DNA from: Gorsachius magnificus | Taxonomy: Eukaryota > Chordata > Aves > Pelecaniformes > Ardeidae | DNA: 64,000 nt | Reading direction: 5' to 3' | NCBI GenBank assembly: GCA_034008185.1 | Contig: CM067081.1 | Span: 147,404,258 to 147,468,257 of the forward strand | Part shown: piece after piece, positions 12,004 through 25,850 of the stretch | Layout: every line of letters starts with the position of its first letter | Position numbering within the stretch: position 1 is the stretch's first letter | Position numbers and translations under genes: made by a program | The notes under the pieces: generated by a model | Told to the model about the DNA's origin: nothing | What the model saw: the letters and a program-made list of their open reading frames with translations, nothing else | Databases searched by the model: none

Positions 12004-13676
12004 TCAGCATGCCTCATTATTTCATGGTGGTTAAGGGATCGCAGCCTGGGATGGATGCTCAGGAAATATTTTGAAGTAGTCAGCAGCTACTTGTTTGTTC
12101 TTGGCAGTGGAACTCCTTCAAAAATGAGAATAAAACCCCTTTGTTTTTTTTAAATGCGCAGTGCAATAAAACAAAATAACTTAATGTAAATAATATCTGT
12201 ACATTATAATCACAAACCCAGCATTTTTCAAGTCATAAACACAGCAGGAGGTGTGGTTACCTTAAGGAGGAGGGAAAGAGGAAATCAATCCTGAGGGATT
12301 TCATGAATCATAGCCAGATGCCTATAATCCCCCAGAGGTGTGATTATCTCATGACAACCACTTTCATTGGAGTTGTCTTATTGCAACCACCAAAAAAGAA
12401 AGGAAGAAGAAGAAAAAAGGTTTATTTTAAGGGAGAGGGCAAATTTCCTGCTGGGGAGGGGAGGAAGGAGAAAACAGAAGCAAATGGCATATTTGAATGC
12501 TGAGCAACTTCTGCAGCCCAGTTTCTGCTTTCCTCACATAATCACTTCCCTCTTTTCGATCTTTGACTACAACAGCCAAAATTTTCCATAAATCTAGCTG
12601 GGTTTATTTGTTTCTAAGACAAAAATGTAAGTAAGTAAAAGTGTCACAATTACCCATGGCCTGATTCTCAGCCAATTTCTTGTGCCAGAGGAACTGGCAC
12701 TCACACTTATCAACTCCTCTAGTTTCATCTAGCAGAGGTCACAACTGAAATAAAGTTTGGTAGTATTAGTGTCTTGTGGACAGAGCTCAGCAATGGAGTT
12801 GGGTGATTATTTCACCTAAAATATAAACCTAAAGAAATCTGTCTACATACCAATTTTTTTAGAAACTCAAAATTTGTCAGAAGGCTTGCAAATCTTTAGA
12901 GAGCACCTGGACTTGATTTTTCTTTACTCTTCTGCTTTTGTAGCATACTACAAGACACAAAAAAGACCTTCATAGTTCTGAGCTACCCAATGCTAAAACA
13001 AATTACTATGTTCAAGAAATTTTACTTATGCAGAATTTGGGTATGTGTCTGTCTGGAAAGAACATAATTGATCATCCCCAGCAGATCTCAATGACTTATC
13101 TTCTCTTTGCCAATACAGAATGTACAAGATTTTATATATTTAAATGCAGCTGCATGTAGACATCAAATCAAAGGTACTGCCTTTCTTCTGATCTCATTAT
13201 TGGTCAAATTTTTGAGTAGAATCAGACGTCCAGAGATTTTGCAGATTGGCTCAGAAGAGTAAGATCTGTGGGGAGAATCTGGGTGTTTTACACCTATGCA
13301 CTAATCCTGCAACAAAATGACTAAACAGCATGCAGGACAATAATTATTTACTCATTTGTTTACCTACAAGGTTCATTTTAACAGGATCAGAAATACACAT
13401 ACATAATGTTCAATGACCCTCCAGAAGCAATTCTGTCTCAAGAATCCATTCGAGTCAAGAACAAAGCTGGCTGTAAAGCTTCCCACTGCCCAAAGAGGTC
13501 TCTCTCCGTTTTTGCACGTAGAGCCTTCTACACAAAGCAAAAGTTTTGCAGATGTCTGAGATTGAATCTTTTTCTGTACATTAAGAAAAAATGTTTAGAA
13601 GTCTAAGGAGACAAGACCATTTGGCAACACCTGCCATAACGTAATTATTTAATGGATATTTTATAGCAGTACATAG
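12004..13676. other. Intergenic DNA, no gene recognised
   Basis: Unique sequence with a purine-rich stretch at 12,390-12,485 on the plus strand. Short open frames through that stretch are Lys/Arg/Glu-rich only because of the base composition. Confidence 0.6.
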
Positions 13677-13932
13677 AGGCCCTAAATGATATCTGAGCTT
13701 CTCTGTGGTAGGTGTTATACATACTAAGAGAGGATCACTGCCCCCAGGAAGTTTATAAACTAAATAAATAGGACAAAGATCAAGCCAAGAGGAGCATTTT
13801 TATCTTCAGTTTACATATGGAGAACCGAAACACCAAGAGATAAAAATCTGGAAGTCTCACAGCGAGCCTGTGGCAAAGTGAGGTTCTCCTAAACCCTAAT
13901 CCATTGCTAGCTCCTTACTCTCAGCCACAGCC
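13677..13932 (-). repeat. Ancient amniote SINE, long minus-strand copy
   Basis: About 250 bp can be followed: GTGGTAGGTGTTATACATAC, ACTGCCCCCAGGAAGTTTAT, AAACTAAATAAATAGGACAA, TTTACATATGGAGAACCGAA, TCTCACAGCGAGCCTGTGG and GGTTCTCCTAAACCCTAATC. This is the standard order of an ancient MIR-related repeat of birds and turtles, read in reverse. Another copy of the same family lies at 49,655-49,822, which supports the call from within the window. Confidence 0.75.
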
Positions 13933-16900
13933 TTTGCAAAACAAGTAGCTGCATGAATTCCACATGCAAAGCAAACCCTGGGCAGTGAGTGACAGAAAGA
14001 AACTACAATTTATAACTTACATATGTCCTTTTCAACCACAGATCTCAAAAAGCATTACAGAGACAGGTAATTCTCTCCTTTTCACTGAGTGGATTGCCCA
14101 GGCACAGGAAATAATCTGAAGCTTCATAGGAGAGATTGAAAGCATAATATGGTTGAAGTCTACTGTCCTCTGAACCTAACTGGATAGCCATGATTTTCCT
14201 CATCTTGCAGAGTCTCACAGCAATAAAATGGTTTAGCCATGGCGAGTCCTGTAGTGCTTTCAGTTATCAGAAGATGCAGCTCAGGACTAAGGAAGAGGGA
14301 CCAGAGAAAGCCATTTTTTACACCTCCTGGATGCTAGGTCTGTGTCTTTCCCCATCTCAGTATAAATTAACACACCTCAGCAAGGCTTCTCTAATTTACT
14401 GTGGCTTTGAACGGCTTGTGATCAGCCAGAATGGTGGAGTGCTCTGCCCCCTCCCTCTGTCCCCATCAAGGGAATAGTGTGGGGTCATCGTGCCAAACAT
14501 ATGCTACATCCTTCTTGTGAGGTGTATTCCACACGGGGTGATCAATCTAACCCTGTGGCTCCTTTCCAGCAGCTGAGCCAGCACAAAGAGAGCTACACCA
14601 GAGCCCCAAATTGAGTACATTGTCTCTCACTGTGGCCAACTTCTCTTCGAAGGGATATGACAAACTTCTGGATTTTCTGTCTCTGTTACACAGGGGCCTG
14701 ATCTCATCTGCCTTGAACAGCCTCTGTCTTTTAAGTTCACTATATTCTTGATATTGCTAGAGGCAGAAACGGTAGCGGCTCTTTTATTTACTACAGTAAG
14801 GACAAATTATAAAAAAATCCTGCAACTTTCTATTTAGAATACTGGGTGTAATTGCATGTAGGTCATCATTTTTGAAGAAGTCACTGCTATATGTATATAA
14901 GTTTATATCAAGTACAGTCATCAGATTGGGGATGTCACCTCTTGGTTTATTTTCTTTTCCATTTGTCTTCCTAGTAAAGAACATTTATGTTCTGCATAAG
15001 GCAAGATCAAAAAAAAGGAGAAAGATAAAAAAATCAAGAAATAATAGCAGCATCACTCCATATTCTTCCCTTGAAATTAGCTCTAAGTCACACATTAGCC
15101 ATTAACTCCTTTGACCTGTTCCTCTTTGAAAGATAGGTTCCACTTTAGGTTTCAACCTAAGACTTCAGTATCTTCAGCAATGACATAATCTTAATTGTTT
15201 TCTATATTTCTAAAGAGACATAAATGGGAGTTAGAAAGTAGATTATAGAGAAAATACATTTTCAAGGTAAGCCAAATGATCATAAAATCAGCTCTTGAAA
15301 ACCCCCAGAAGTAAAATAGCACTCGGTAGCAGCAGTAGTAACGATCTGAAACATTTAAATTAAATATATGCACTCAAGACATCACTGTATCATGTGCTTA
15401 AAGTGTTGGGTTCAAATGCTAATTGGAGTATAAGATGAGAAATCCAAACACAAGTCAATTTTGATAAGAACGTGAATGCATTTATCAAAAAGATTTCAAA
15501 ATGTTGATGTGAAGCCTCCTGGGATTGTTATGGATACACAGAAGATATGAACATAAAAACATAATTCATCTGTTCAAATTCCAATTCCATTCTGTTTATT
15601 TCAAGATGCAACAAATTTCTGTTCCTTCCCACTCTTTTTTTCATTTTTTTCAATTATGAGCAATGATCTACTTTTTAACTGACCCACATAGACTTTCTGA
15701 GTCCTGCCTCAGTGAATTATGGTAAGGAAACAATCAGGTAAATTTATGAGAAAGAGAGGATCACTTCTCTGATGGAAAGGTTATGGAAATAAAACATACC
15801 TAGACTGCGATCACTACCAGCACCGTGATCACAGAGGAAGGTAAAGTTTAGTCACCTCCCGGGCTCTTGCCTCCAGGAGAGGTGGAAGCTCACAGCTCCT
15901 GCTGGGTTTGGGTCTCAGCCCATTTGCCATCTTATGCCCGTGCTGCTCAGACCACTGACCGCTGTAGTGGACGCGCCGAAGCTTCAGCACCAGTGGCAGC
16001 ATCCTGTGATAGCATGGGCTGCATCAAATACCTTGCACTGACTTTTATGCTGCCAGTGTCGAGACTGCTACTGTACATAAGCTGGCAGGGACTCCAGAGT
16101 AGCCACATCCAAACAAAATCCTTCATGAGATGAAGATTTCTTTGGGGCCCTATGGCAACCCTTCTAAACAGAGCTGCTTAAAAATGGATTTCCCATCCTC
16201 TACCTTATTTTTCTCTCAGAATGGGAGAAAGCATCAAAATGGCTACACTTTTCACCGAACAAAGGACATCCCAGATTATTTAAGTGTGGACACTAACTAA
16301 TGCAGTGCATCATGAAGATCCCCTCTAGCTGAAGAGGTCAGAATACAGTGCTGCATCCCAAAACCTATATGGTGGTTGTGCAAAGGCAGAGAACTTTTAC
16401 CTCAGTTGGAATGAAAAGTTCAACTCAAGTTTTCCTAGTGAAAAATTCAATTTAAAGAATATTTTTTCCTGTAGTAAAAAGAAATGTGATTAATATTTTC
16501 AAGAAAAATCTGGTTTTCAATGAAAAAATGTTTTGAAATTTTTCAACCAGTCCTACTGGTATGTGAACACTGCTTGGTACGCTTGTTTTCTTTCCATCAA
16601 TAAAGCAGCAAAAGTTGAGCCTAGACCTTAAAGCCATTATAGCCCCAAATAATTTAAAGGATATCAGACACAGCCACTAGGCAAACCAGAACTACCTCTC
16701 CATTGAATCAAAGGGAAGATGGTGTATAAGAGACATCTTCAGGATATGGATCAATGCCTTCACGTGAATATTCATACTCATTCAGTGGCCACCATACATC
16801 ATCTCCCATGAATGAGGGAGAGCTTCCATGCAAAAACTGATGTGATCAAGCCCATAGAGACCATATCTTTGTGATATCCATCTATTAGAGAAATTATGAC

Positions 16901-18007
16901 TGCATGAATTTGCGCAGAGTCAAAATACAGAGCACTTAATCTTGTAGCTTTAAAGTTCTTTCATGCAGGGTTGGGGTTTTTTTTCTCAGTGAATATGTAT
17001 ACATAATTTTCACAGGGAATGCAGGATATAAGGGACAGTAAGTATGCTTCAGCATATGGTGAAACCATATGGTTTACTGCTTTTCTGCCTATAACATTTT
17101 ATTTATTTATTTTAAATTATGTGATTCACATTATTAGTTGAGACCTCTTTAATTTACACAGCTATAAATATGATAGATTAATTATGCTTAATTTTTAAAA
17201 TATTATTTATTACTATCTGGGGTTAAGGAGTGTGCACAGAACAGGGGAAAGAAATGGGCTGAATTTCCTATTGATGTAAATGAACAAAGCAATATCAGTA
17301 CTTCAGATCAAAGTATAATAATTTCTATCATGCAGATATCTTTGATATGCCATGCAGATTCTGAATCTGGATTCCTCATACTATAGTCTGCATGGTCCTA
17401 TAGGAGTTAAAAAAGAGGAAGCAATGAACATAGAGGTGCGGGAAATCTTGGCTTCTCGGTTCCTTGTCCAGTACATTACCAAAGAATGAAGAAGCCCAGA
17501 AACCCTGTCCATGTTCTGTTGAGGAACCTGGAGATGGAGGCAGGAGCAAAAGGTAAAATGGTAATTCCAGGGGGACCAACATGTTTCTATTTAATTGGCA
17601 TATTTTGTTCTAAAACGTTCCCATCATAAGCTGTGAGAACAGTGATGCAGCAGAAATTTTTCCCTAATTTTCAAGCCATTTCAAATGCAATTAGAAATAT
17701 GCTTTAAACCAAGGAACAGTCACATGGCAAAGAATTAAAAAAATATATTATTCTAAGTGTCATTTACTACTCTATAACAAATAAGCTTGTTAGATCCCAG
17801 TCCAGTTGCTAACACACTGGTGTCAGCCACCTTGAAGTACTCTCTCTGTCTTGATTCTGTTTTTTCATTGTTTCGCTTCTGAAGGGCAAGGGACTTGATA
17901 GAACAGGGAAATCTCCCACGCTTTTTGATTAGAGGCTTTCTGGCTGTCATTGCCTTTTCTGTAGGAGAGAGGTGACAGCTCCCATTTGGACTGCTACCTA
18001 AGGAGAT
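13933..18007. other. Intergenic DNA, no gene recognised
   Basis: Mostly unique sequence. Weak ancient-repeat words occur near 14,040 and 17,260. The AT-rich stretch 17,100-17,220 holds several TAAT motifs. The GC-richer patch at 15,855-16,110 has an open frame without recognisable features. Confidence 0.55.
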
Positions 18008-18112
18008 CAGATGCCTGGTCTGAAATCCCTACTTCAGCACAGACTTCTAATGTGAGCTTAAATATGTCACTTTGCCTTTTTGCACCTCAGTTCCTTAACA
18101 GTAGCAAAGGAA
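18008..18112 (+). repeat. MIR-like ancient SINE fragment
   Basis: GGTCTGAAATCCCTACTTC, TAATGTGAGCTTAAATATGT, CACTTTGCCTTTTTGCACCT and CAGTTCCTTAACAGTA follow the order of MIR (GGTTCGAATCC, CTGTGTGACCTTGGGCAAGT, CACTTAACCTCTCTGTGCCT, CAGTTTCC). It is diverged and in the plus orientation. Confidence 0.65.
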
Positions 18113-20769
18113 TCAGAGCACTTCCCCACCCCTGAAGGCTAGACTGTGGGGTGCGCTCCAAGGCCATGGGGACATGTAAGTAGCTCAGCCAGGTGTAAGA
18201 CTTTGATCTCCAGAGTTATCAATCCAGCATTTCAAAAGCACTTAATTCACAATGAGAGATTTAATATTTTCATGAAACAGTTCACTTTTTTTTAATAGAA
18301 GTTTTATCACTAATTCTTTAAACAGCTTACATAATCCCACATGCCAGTTTCAGGACTTGATCTTATTATCTGTCTTTTACTGTAAACTCTCTGTTTTGGT
18401 GCAACATGAAGTTTGACCAAGAGGCATTACATCTATGCTGCCAGCAAGTCTGTGGATGTTGATATGCCAGGCAGGAGGTAGGTGATTTTTTCTGGAGACA
18501 TCGCTCACTTTCTCCAAGGGAAAATATGAAATAAAAAAAAGTATAGAATGACCTTGCACTAATAAGCCTCTGCCTCGAGACAATGATTAAACCTGGTAGC
18601 GCAAGGGTTGGTTTATGAGTAATATCAGCTAAAGCACTAATGAAAGTATCCCATTAAAAAAATGTATAACTTAGGGACTTGTCTGCACTGAGAAATTTGG
18701 TCACTGCTGTTGCTGCATTAATGTGTTCTGAAGTACAAACAGGAAGGTATAGCCTGGTATTGCAGCTGGCTCCCATTTCTAACAAAACTGAACAGCCAGA
18801 GGTCCTGCATACTTTGCCAGGAGTGAAATCTAGATGTGAAATCTGCGCTACGAACCTAGTTCTAGTTCAAGGACTTGATTCTCCGGAGGTTTCTCATCAC
18901 CGATGTAGCTGCACTACTGCTGCCAAGTACCGCGACTCTTATGCTGTGACTTGAACTCGTTTGTCCTGCACAAATGTCAATGCACTCATTCTATACTCAG
19001 GAATATCAGAGGAAAGGATCCACTGAAAACATGTGCATCAGCCTGGGTCACAAATTCAGTTGTTTGTTTGTTTTCTTCATGAAGGTTATTCTGAAAGCAA
19101 ATTAATTTTTCCCATTTCATTTGAAAATTTTCATAGAAAAAACCAGACTTGGCTACTTCTGGTAATGATTAACACATACCCACAGATCTGTTGTGCACGC
19201 ACAGCAGGTGTGATGGTCCAGGCCATGCCAGGGTTACTGCACAATGTGCAAATCTGCTGCTGTGCACACGTGCAGTATCTCTGACACATCCAGTACCAAA
19301 GTTGCTACCTCTAAATCGGGAAATTCTGCCAGCCTGTGGGCAACCAGCAAGACAACAGTAAAATCTGTCCGGCTTAGAGAAACAACTCAAATGGTGACAT
19401 ACTTGTACATGAGAATAAGACCTCAAGCCATGTAAAGTACAGTTCCTTTGAGGTTTAGTGGCACCATTTTGAATTCTAGTATTGCAGTTGTCCACTTAAA
19501 TCTTTCAGTGCATGACTGAAAAAAATCCCAAGAAAAATAGAAATCTGATTTTATATGTCCAGAAAATTAAGAGTATTTTACCTGGTAAACTACTTTTTTG
19601 GGGGATTTTAATATTTCTGAGAATCTTCTTTTTAATCAGAAAAATTTTGGTGGTGAATTCCAAGCAGCTGCAACATAGACCCTGTCTAGAACAGATCTTG
19701 ACCAGTGCCTCTAAATATTGCTATACAACAAACAAAAAAGAAGTAAAATAAACCCAATAAAAGCAGCAGTGGTCTGTGACACAATTTAGGTCATGTATGT
19801 TCGAACCCATTTCTTCTCCATTGCAAATGTTTTAAAGGATTGCTATAACCACCAAATGCCTTTTTATTTTCCAAGCTGTATTAACAGTCGAACACCAATG
19901 AAGGAAGGTTTCTGAGTGGTTATTTCCCACCCCTTGAAGATTCAACCATAAGCATGTTAAAACTATTTTTTTGGAGGAGGGGGGTAAGAAAACAAACATA
20001 TTGGTTGCAGGAAAAAAAGATGCATTAAGCTATTTTTTAAGAAACTTGATTATCTATACAGTAGAGTTCATATATTAATTCCTTTTATCAGGGTAAAATT
20101 GATGTTATCTATCCTTTGCTACAAAAATTAAAGCCATTTTTAAAGTGACCTGAGACACAGCAGAGTGGAAAGACATCTATTTGAAAAAGTAAATGAAAAG
20201 CAAAGCAGAGTTCTCTGTATAATTCTGACTCTTCCCAATGACTTGGACATATATTTTCAAACAGTGAAATGAAAGGATCTGCAGTTTCTGAGATTTTCTA
20301 CATTCAGTTGCAGTACCTGAAAAAATTGCTCAAGTAGAAGAGTATCTAAAAGGAAAGAAGATCAAATTTATTTTCTGACACAAGGACTCTTTTTGCTACT
20401 GGCCATAAAAGTTAAAGCAAAGCTTCAACAAAATATCAGAAGGAGACACAAACAGCTGCTATATTTCAGGTCAATCCTACAAACTGAAATCAGCTATTTT
20501 CCTACAACTATGTAAAACAAACTCCAGAGTGTGGATTTTCTGTGTTCAGGTTTGATTTGCAGACACTTCCTCATGCTCTAATGCTCCTTTTTTAACTTAG
20601 ACCTCCACAAGGTATGGCTTCATGTTTTCATTTCAACAAATCAACAGAGAAATTATCAGATAAAAGCATTCGCTGGCACTCTGTACATATACCCCTAGGT
20701 CACTATGAAATGTATCTTTCTACCATGAAACACACTCATTTACCAGCCACAGCAAATGCACTGGATCAT
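18113..20769. other. Intergenic DNA, no gene recognised
   Basis: Unique sequence. The segment from about 18,671 (GGGACTTGTCTGCACTGAGA) resembles the start of an old amniote repeat, but the match is not strong enough to annotate. No exon is seen. Confidence 0.55.
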
Positions 20770-21760
20770 CCTCTCAGGGTCACTGAACTAACGGGATCGG
20801 CACCTTGGAGGACAGGCAGATTACTGGGGCTTGTGCCATAGTTTCCCCTTTACTTTCTACTCGGCCCCATCAGTGGCTGGCAAAGATTTTACCAGTGGGA
20901 CCAAAGTGGCTAAGGGCAGCGCAAAACTCTCCGGAGGCTCAACACCAAACACCTGAGCCCCCAGGGTTCCACACAGAAATCGAATGCCACTGAGTTCTAA
21001 CAATTTCAGCCGCTGCTGGCTCCTGGTGGGCGGCTCCAGGGGCACCTCCATCCTTCCACAGAACTTGGCTTTCACACAGAGCCCGAAGATCTATGAGAAA
21101 TGGAGCTTCACAGCCCAGTGTGGGGTGCCTGGTCAGAAATCCCGTCCAGATGACCTGGAAAAACAGGAAGGAGGAACCTTTGCCCAGTCACGCTGGCTGC
21201 CAGCTGAGGGATGGGAAGGTGCGGGCAGGCACGGAAGGGAGCAGCGGTGACACAGCCCTCGGTACAGCACCGCAGGGATGCAGAGCTGCGGCAGTTGTTC
21301 GCTTTATCTCTGTCATCCTCATGACCTGCCGCAGGGAGCCATTCCTCTGGCCAGACAGCACAGCGTGGCCCACACATTGTTCACAGCTGGTGCCCCTTAC
21401 AGTGCCCACAGGGACATTTGAAGGGGTCTCTGGCTAAGTACTTACCACAACTTTCAGGTCTCCCTGGCAGACTATTTGTGCTGTGCTCAACAGTTGTCCA
21501 TGCATTGCGTGCCACATGGTCATGGCCTTTATATTCCCACCATGGACCTTTATCTAGGCTGCTTCCATTTATTTTTATTTCTAGCAGCATACAAGACTGT
21601 GCTCCAACTTCTCAGCATGCAGAAGGCCAGCCCTACAGATGTGCAGGGAAATTTCTGCAGCTGTGAATATTCTTTTCCCCTGCCTACACACTGTCACAAG
21701 GGCCCAAATCTTCTGGCTCCACGTGGCCCTCCTTTTGGCCCGGGACCCTTAAGAAAGAAT
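20770..21760. other. GC-richer island of unknown nature
   Basis: This kilobase is visibly richer in G+C and CpG than its surroundings. It holds several overlapping open frames on both strands (for example 20,984-21,250 and 21,093-21,437 plus; 21,108-21,377 minus), as expected when stop codons become rarer. None encodes a domain I recognise and no repeat family is evident. It could be an old repeat, a noncoding RNA exon or a regulatory patch. Confidence 0.35.
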
Positions 21761-24084
21761 ATTTCCGTATAAGATGACCATGCCAATGAGAGAACTCTTT
21801 TGCAATCCAACATCCTTGTGCTTGGGCACCACACTCCTAAGAGTTACAGCCCTGAAGTAAAGAGCCCTCGTGGTATAAGGGTGTGAGATGGTATCAGGGG
21901 TGCTGGGAGACTACTGAAAGACTAGGCTGGGTAAAGGGAATACAACTTGGTGCCATCACATCCATACTGCGAATTAGCTCAGTCCCTAAATTAATGAAAC
22001 TACCAATCCATTCCTGGATTTTCTCTGGAGAGAGGTCTAGCTGATCCAGAAGGGATTTCAGAAGCATTCTAATATGTATGTGATGTAGACAATCAGGGGA
22101 ACACATTTAGAGCAAAATGGTGTTACTTAAACTGAAGGCATAAACATACTCTTCTGCTGTGGTCAAGACCTGAATAGTAGTCAGCTAATAAAGTAGTACC
22201 CTGGAGGTATGCTACTGGAAAGAGGAATTGTATGCCTCCTCCTTCCTAAATCTTTTGACTGCACCTGCATGTGGCTGTTCTGCTTGAAAAGTAGTGGGAC
22301 TTGCTTCAGGAACTCGGTGAGAGTCAAGGAACAACTAAATCAAGCCCACAGCAACTAGAACTGGGAAAGTATATCTACATCAGGCAGAAATCTCACTGAT
22401 GGCACGTGCTCTGCTTCAGCGGACCTGCACCCCATTGCAAAAGTTAATTTGAAAACCCCAAAAGATAACTGTTGCTATGGCGACTGATAACAAAAATACC
22501 AATTAGCCATTTTCAACAGGTGACTGAGACCCTGGAAATCTGTGTACTAACAAAACACGCCTAATCCAGCAGGTTATCAGTCTTCGTGCAACAATCTACA
22601 GCTCCATCAGATAATTTTTAGGGATGCACAAATTACCAATATTTGAAAACCACCGACTAAATATGATTTGAGAAGCCAAACATTTTGAAACTCTTCTCTC
22701 TACACTACAATTAAATACAACAAATTTCAAAACTTTAAAATTTACCCCTCTGCAGATAAAAAATTTGGAGCTATTGGTGTAAACAGTAGAATTCCTCCTT
22801 GCCTTCAGGAGACAAAACTACAGCCTTACAGTTTCTGGGATCCCTCGGTATGCTTCAGGTTTTGCATTTTTTGAGGGCTTGTCTCTTGCAATGCCCGTTA
22901 TGTTTTGCATACACGAACACCTGTAAGAGGATGCATATGCAGCAGGTATGTGTACATGTTGGAAGGTGGTGGTAGTTACAATGTTTCAGGCATTTTTTCT
23001 CCTGTCTTCTGTGGGCTTCTTGTTTTGGTTTCTAATTTATTGTCTGTATCTAGCTAACAGGCCTAGAGGCCTCTGAGTCTGTTGATGCTACGAATATAAA
23101 ATTACGATATATTTTAAATGCTTTTCCATTTTGATAGTTCAGTATATCAGAGACACTGGTGAAGAACGATTCATTACCGAGAACAGTAAAACTCCAGCCT
23201 TGCACAAGGATCAGACAGCACTTTACTGAGACTCCCATTTGGGCAGAAAAGTCCCTGAGACTTTGCCTAAGGAGTATAATTCCATGTAATGAAATCAATT
23301 CTGTTAACAAGCGTAACAATTATTTTTGTATTTGAAAACATGAAACGCTGTAGCCTCGCTGCTAGCTGAACTGTAGCCACTTCTGCAGCAGGAATTTTTT
23401 TTTGTTACAAAAGAAGGAAAAATGCAAAAGGGAGTGCAGAACTGTGATCCCTTATAGTTTTGTTACACCCAAAATGAAAATGCTATGTGCAGGCAGAAGT
23501 AAGTGACAGCCCCCATTCTCCAACCCCAAATTTCTGCCTTAATGGTACACAACAGGTTAAAAAGGTAAGGAGAAAATACTATATTATTCAATCTGGTAAT
23601 AAATTTCTGCAGGCAATATTCAGTAGCTCAGTTCAACCACTGTCCCCGCTGGAGAGTTTTAGTGCTCTGAAGATTAAGATTAAATTCAGAAATAGCAAAG
23701 CCAAATTTTCTAGTTTTTTCAAGGGGCAGGAGGAGAATGATACATCCCTCTTATATGTACAAAATAAGTTTCCACTATTCAAGAGTTGTTCCGTAGATCA
23801 GTCACAAAGACAAGTGTGCTTTTTTTGCAGTAAGCACGAACACTACCTTCATGACACAATGAGGTTTTGATAAACAGAAGCCTTTTAAGTAACATTATAG
23901 AAGTAACCATTTTTCCTCCATACCCTTTCAAAGGGGAACTGGCATTTTCAAAATGGCACACATGAATTACATACCAATCTAATGATCATACAGCACACTG
24001 GAAATTTACTCCTAAATGGCTTCTATTGTAAAAAGGTAGTCAATTTACATGTCAGAGTAAGGAGGTCTGAATGGAAGGAAAGCC

Positions 24085-24172
24085 TGAATATCCTCACTTA
24101 CACCAGTTTAATTCCACAGACTTCATTGACATTATTCCTGATTTGTGCCACTGGAAATGAAAAGAGAATCAG
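24085..24172. repeat. Palindromic ancient MITE-like repeat
   Basis: The left arm includes CTCACTTACACCAGTTTAAT followed by CCACAGACTTCATTGAC. The right arm, ATTATTCCTGATTTGTGCCA then CTGGAAATGAAAAGAGAATC, is an imperfect reverse complement of it. This is the layout of an old palindromic repeat in bird and turtle genomes, centred on a CCATTGAAGTCAATGG-like core. No family name is claimed. Confidence 0.55.
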
Positions 24173-24425
24173 ATATGAAGCATTGTAATGAATGATGATG
24201 TATTGGTGATCAAAGTAGAGTAGCCTTCCATCAAAGAACAGTGTGCATTACTAAGCTCATTTTGCTGTACTAAATGACTTAATTTTCAGAAGAGGAGTAG
24301 TCCCAAGCCAGAGAGCTAAAATCAGTTCAAAAGTACACAAAATATGAACATATACAGAAGAAAAATGAAAAAAAACCCCACAAACAAACCAGAGAATAAA
24401 GAGTTGGTATTTTTCTCTCTCCATC

Positions 24426-24545
24426 TAAAGATCTCAACACAATTTACCATCTTGAATTATGTCAGTCTCATCACGTTCCTTTAAGGAAAGCATTATATCA
24501 ATTTGGAGATAATGAGGAGGCAAGATGTAAAGATTGAGGACATCA
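24426..24545 (-). repeat. Possible ancient SINE fragment
   Basis: AAAGATCTCAACACAATTTA resembles the AGATCTCAAAGCACTTTACA block that begins the reverse strand of several amniote SINE 3' ends. It is followed by a weak GAGATAATGAGGAGGCAAGA block. Divergence is high and the call is tentative. A similar weak match (CAGATCTCAAAAAGCATTAC) lies near 14,040. Confidence 0.3.
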
Positions 24546-25727
24546 TTTTCAGAATCACATCAATTATTTGGGAGCCTCATTTCCTAGAACATAGTGAAAG
24601 AACCAGAACTTCAGAAGAGCATTACATTAAAAAAATTTCCAGCAAACTGAAAATGCTGGCTAACAATTCCCCTAACTGGGCACCATGAACTTTAGTGGAT
24701 ACTTCTGGAAACATTGATCAGATCCAAACAAGCTGTGTCAGAACCAGGATGAGGGCCTGGATCTTTTGATTCACAAACTCTTTTATCATTCTTGTCCTAC
24801 TTCAGGGATTTAAGCAGGGCCATTTTATAATCTGATGGACAGTTATTGTGTGGGTACAAACCTTCTCAGCAAGGATAGTTTGACCAGTAAATGATAAACC
24901 AGCTACACATTTTTCCAGTTAGCTATTCCCTCCTCTACTTTTCGTATTACAGATAAATTCATGATAAGCTCATGATATCAGCATGTACTAGTCACTCACC
25001 GTAACAAAAACTTCGTATTGTGCAGAAATAGATGACTGGACAAAGCCTCTATTCAGGCAGTGCCAGTAACAACAGTGGAACTTGTTTGCCTCACTCTTTG
25101 CTTATTTACCTGTAAACTCTGCTGCCTCTAACATCTCACAGCTCTCAAGTAGACTCCAGAAGTACGTGACGCTACGGGGTTAATGGACTCAATTGCCAAG
25201 ATTCAACAGCCAAATAGAGATGGGTGTCAGATCTCTATATATAATCTCCCGTACATCCGGAGCTGGGAAATGGAATCTGTGCAAATGAGAGAGAGATAAA
25301 ACTTAACCAAGTATGCCTTTAATGTTAAGAGCCTCAATCAAGACAATAATACCTCCATTTCATAACTACAGGTTTTGCTTTACTTTAGCACCTGTTTATT
25401 AAACTCCCTGCTTCTCATATTCTGAAATGGAAATAAGCCAATTTTTGAAAGCAGTGGCAAAGGGGTTTCCATTGCTGAGGGGCTCTAGGTGTGGATGAAG
25501 AGAAGTATGCTGATTACATAGCCCACTTTTTTGCTTTGTATTTTTAAGTCCTAATTGTACTGCTTGTTCCTGGTTTTGAATGGTATAGGTGCTTTGGAGA
25601 TGTTTGATCCCAGTACCTCCGAATATTAGGCCCTGAAACGCTGCCACTTCTCTCAGTTTAAATTATCAAGACATAAAAAACCCGAATCTGTATCTGATAG
25701 GGAAGTAGAAAAATCCTAATCTTCGAA

Positions 25728-25850
25728 TCTTTCAAAATTACACTGGACAACACACTAGAAAAGACTACAATGAACAGGGATAATTCTTCACTGGCAGGGA
25801 GATGGACTAGGTAAATGAATCAGTCTTTTCTGTATCTAATTTCTATGATG
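25728..25850 (+). mobile_element. Old, diverged CR1 LINE 3' end
   Basis: CR1 features appear in order: TTTCAAAATTACACTGGACA, GGGATAATTCTTCACTGG, GGAGATGGACTAGGTAAAT and the end TAATTTCTATGATGG. There are more substitutions than in the copies at 48 kb and 60 kb, so this is an older insertion. Only about 120 bp remain. Confidence 0.75.

Larger units (their letters stand above)
21761..25727. other. Intergenic DNA, no gene recognised
   Basis: Unique sequence apart from the palindromic repeat at 24,085 and the weak SINE word at 24,426. The 127-codon open frame at 23,487-23,870 (plus) shows no known motif. Confidence 0.6.

Noticed and set aside
11860..12153. 97-codon open frame with a GREGK repeat
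   Set aside because: The repeat comes directly from translating the AAGGG microsatellite. Nothing outside the tract looks coding.
23487..23870. 127-codon open frame (plus)
   Set aside because: No known motif. It overlaps a minus-strand open frame of equal quality, so chance is the simplest reading.
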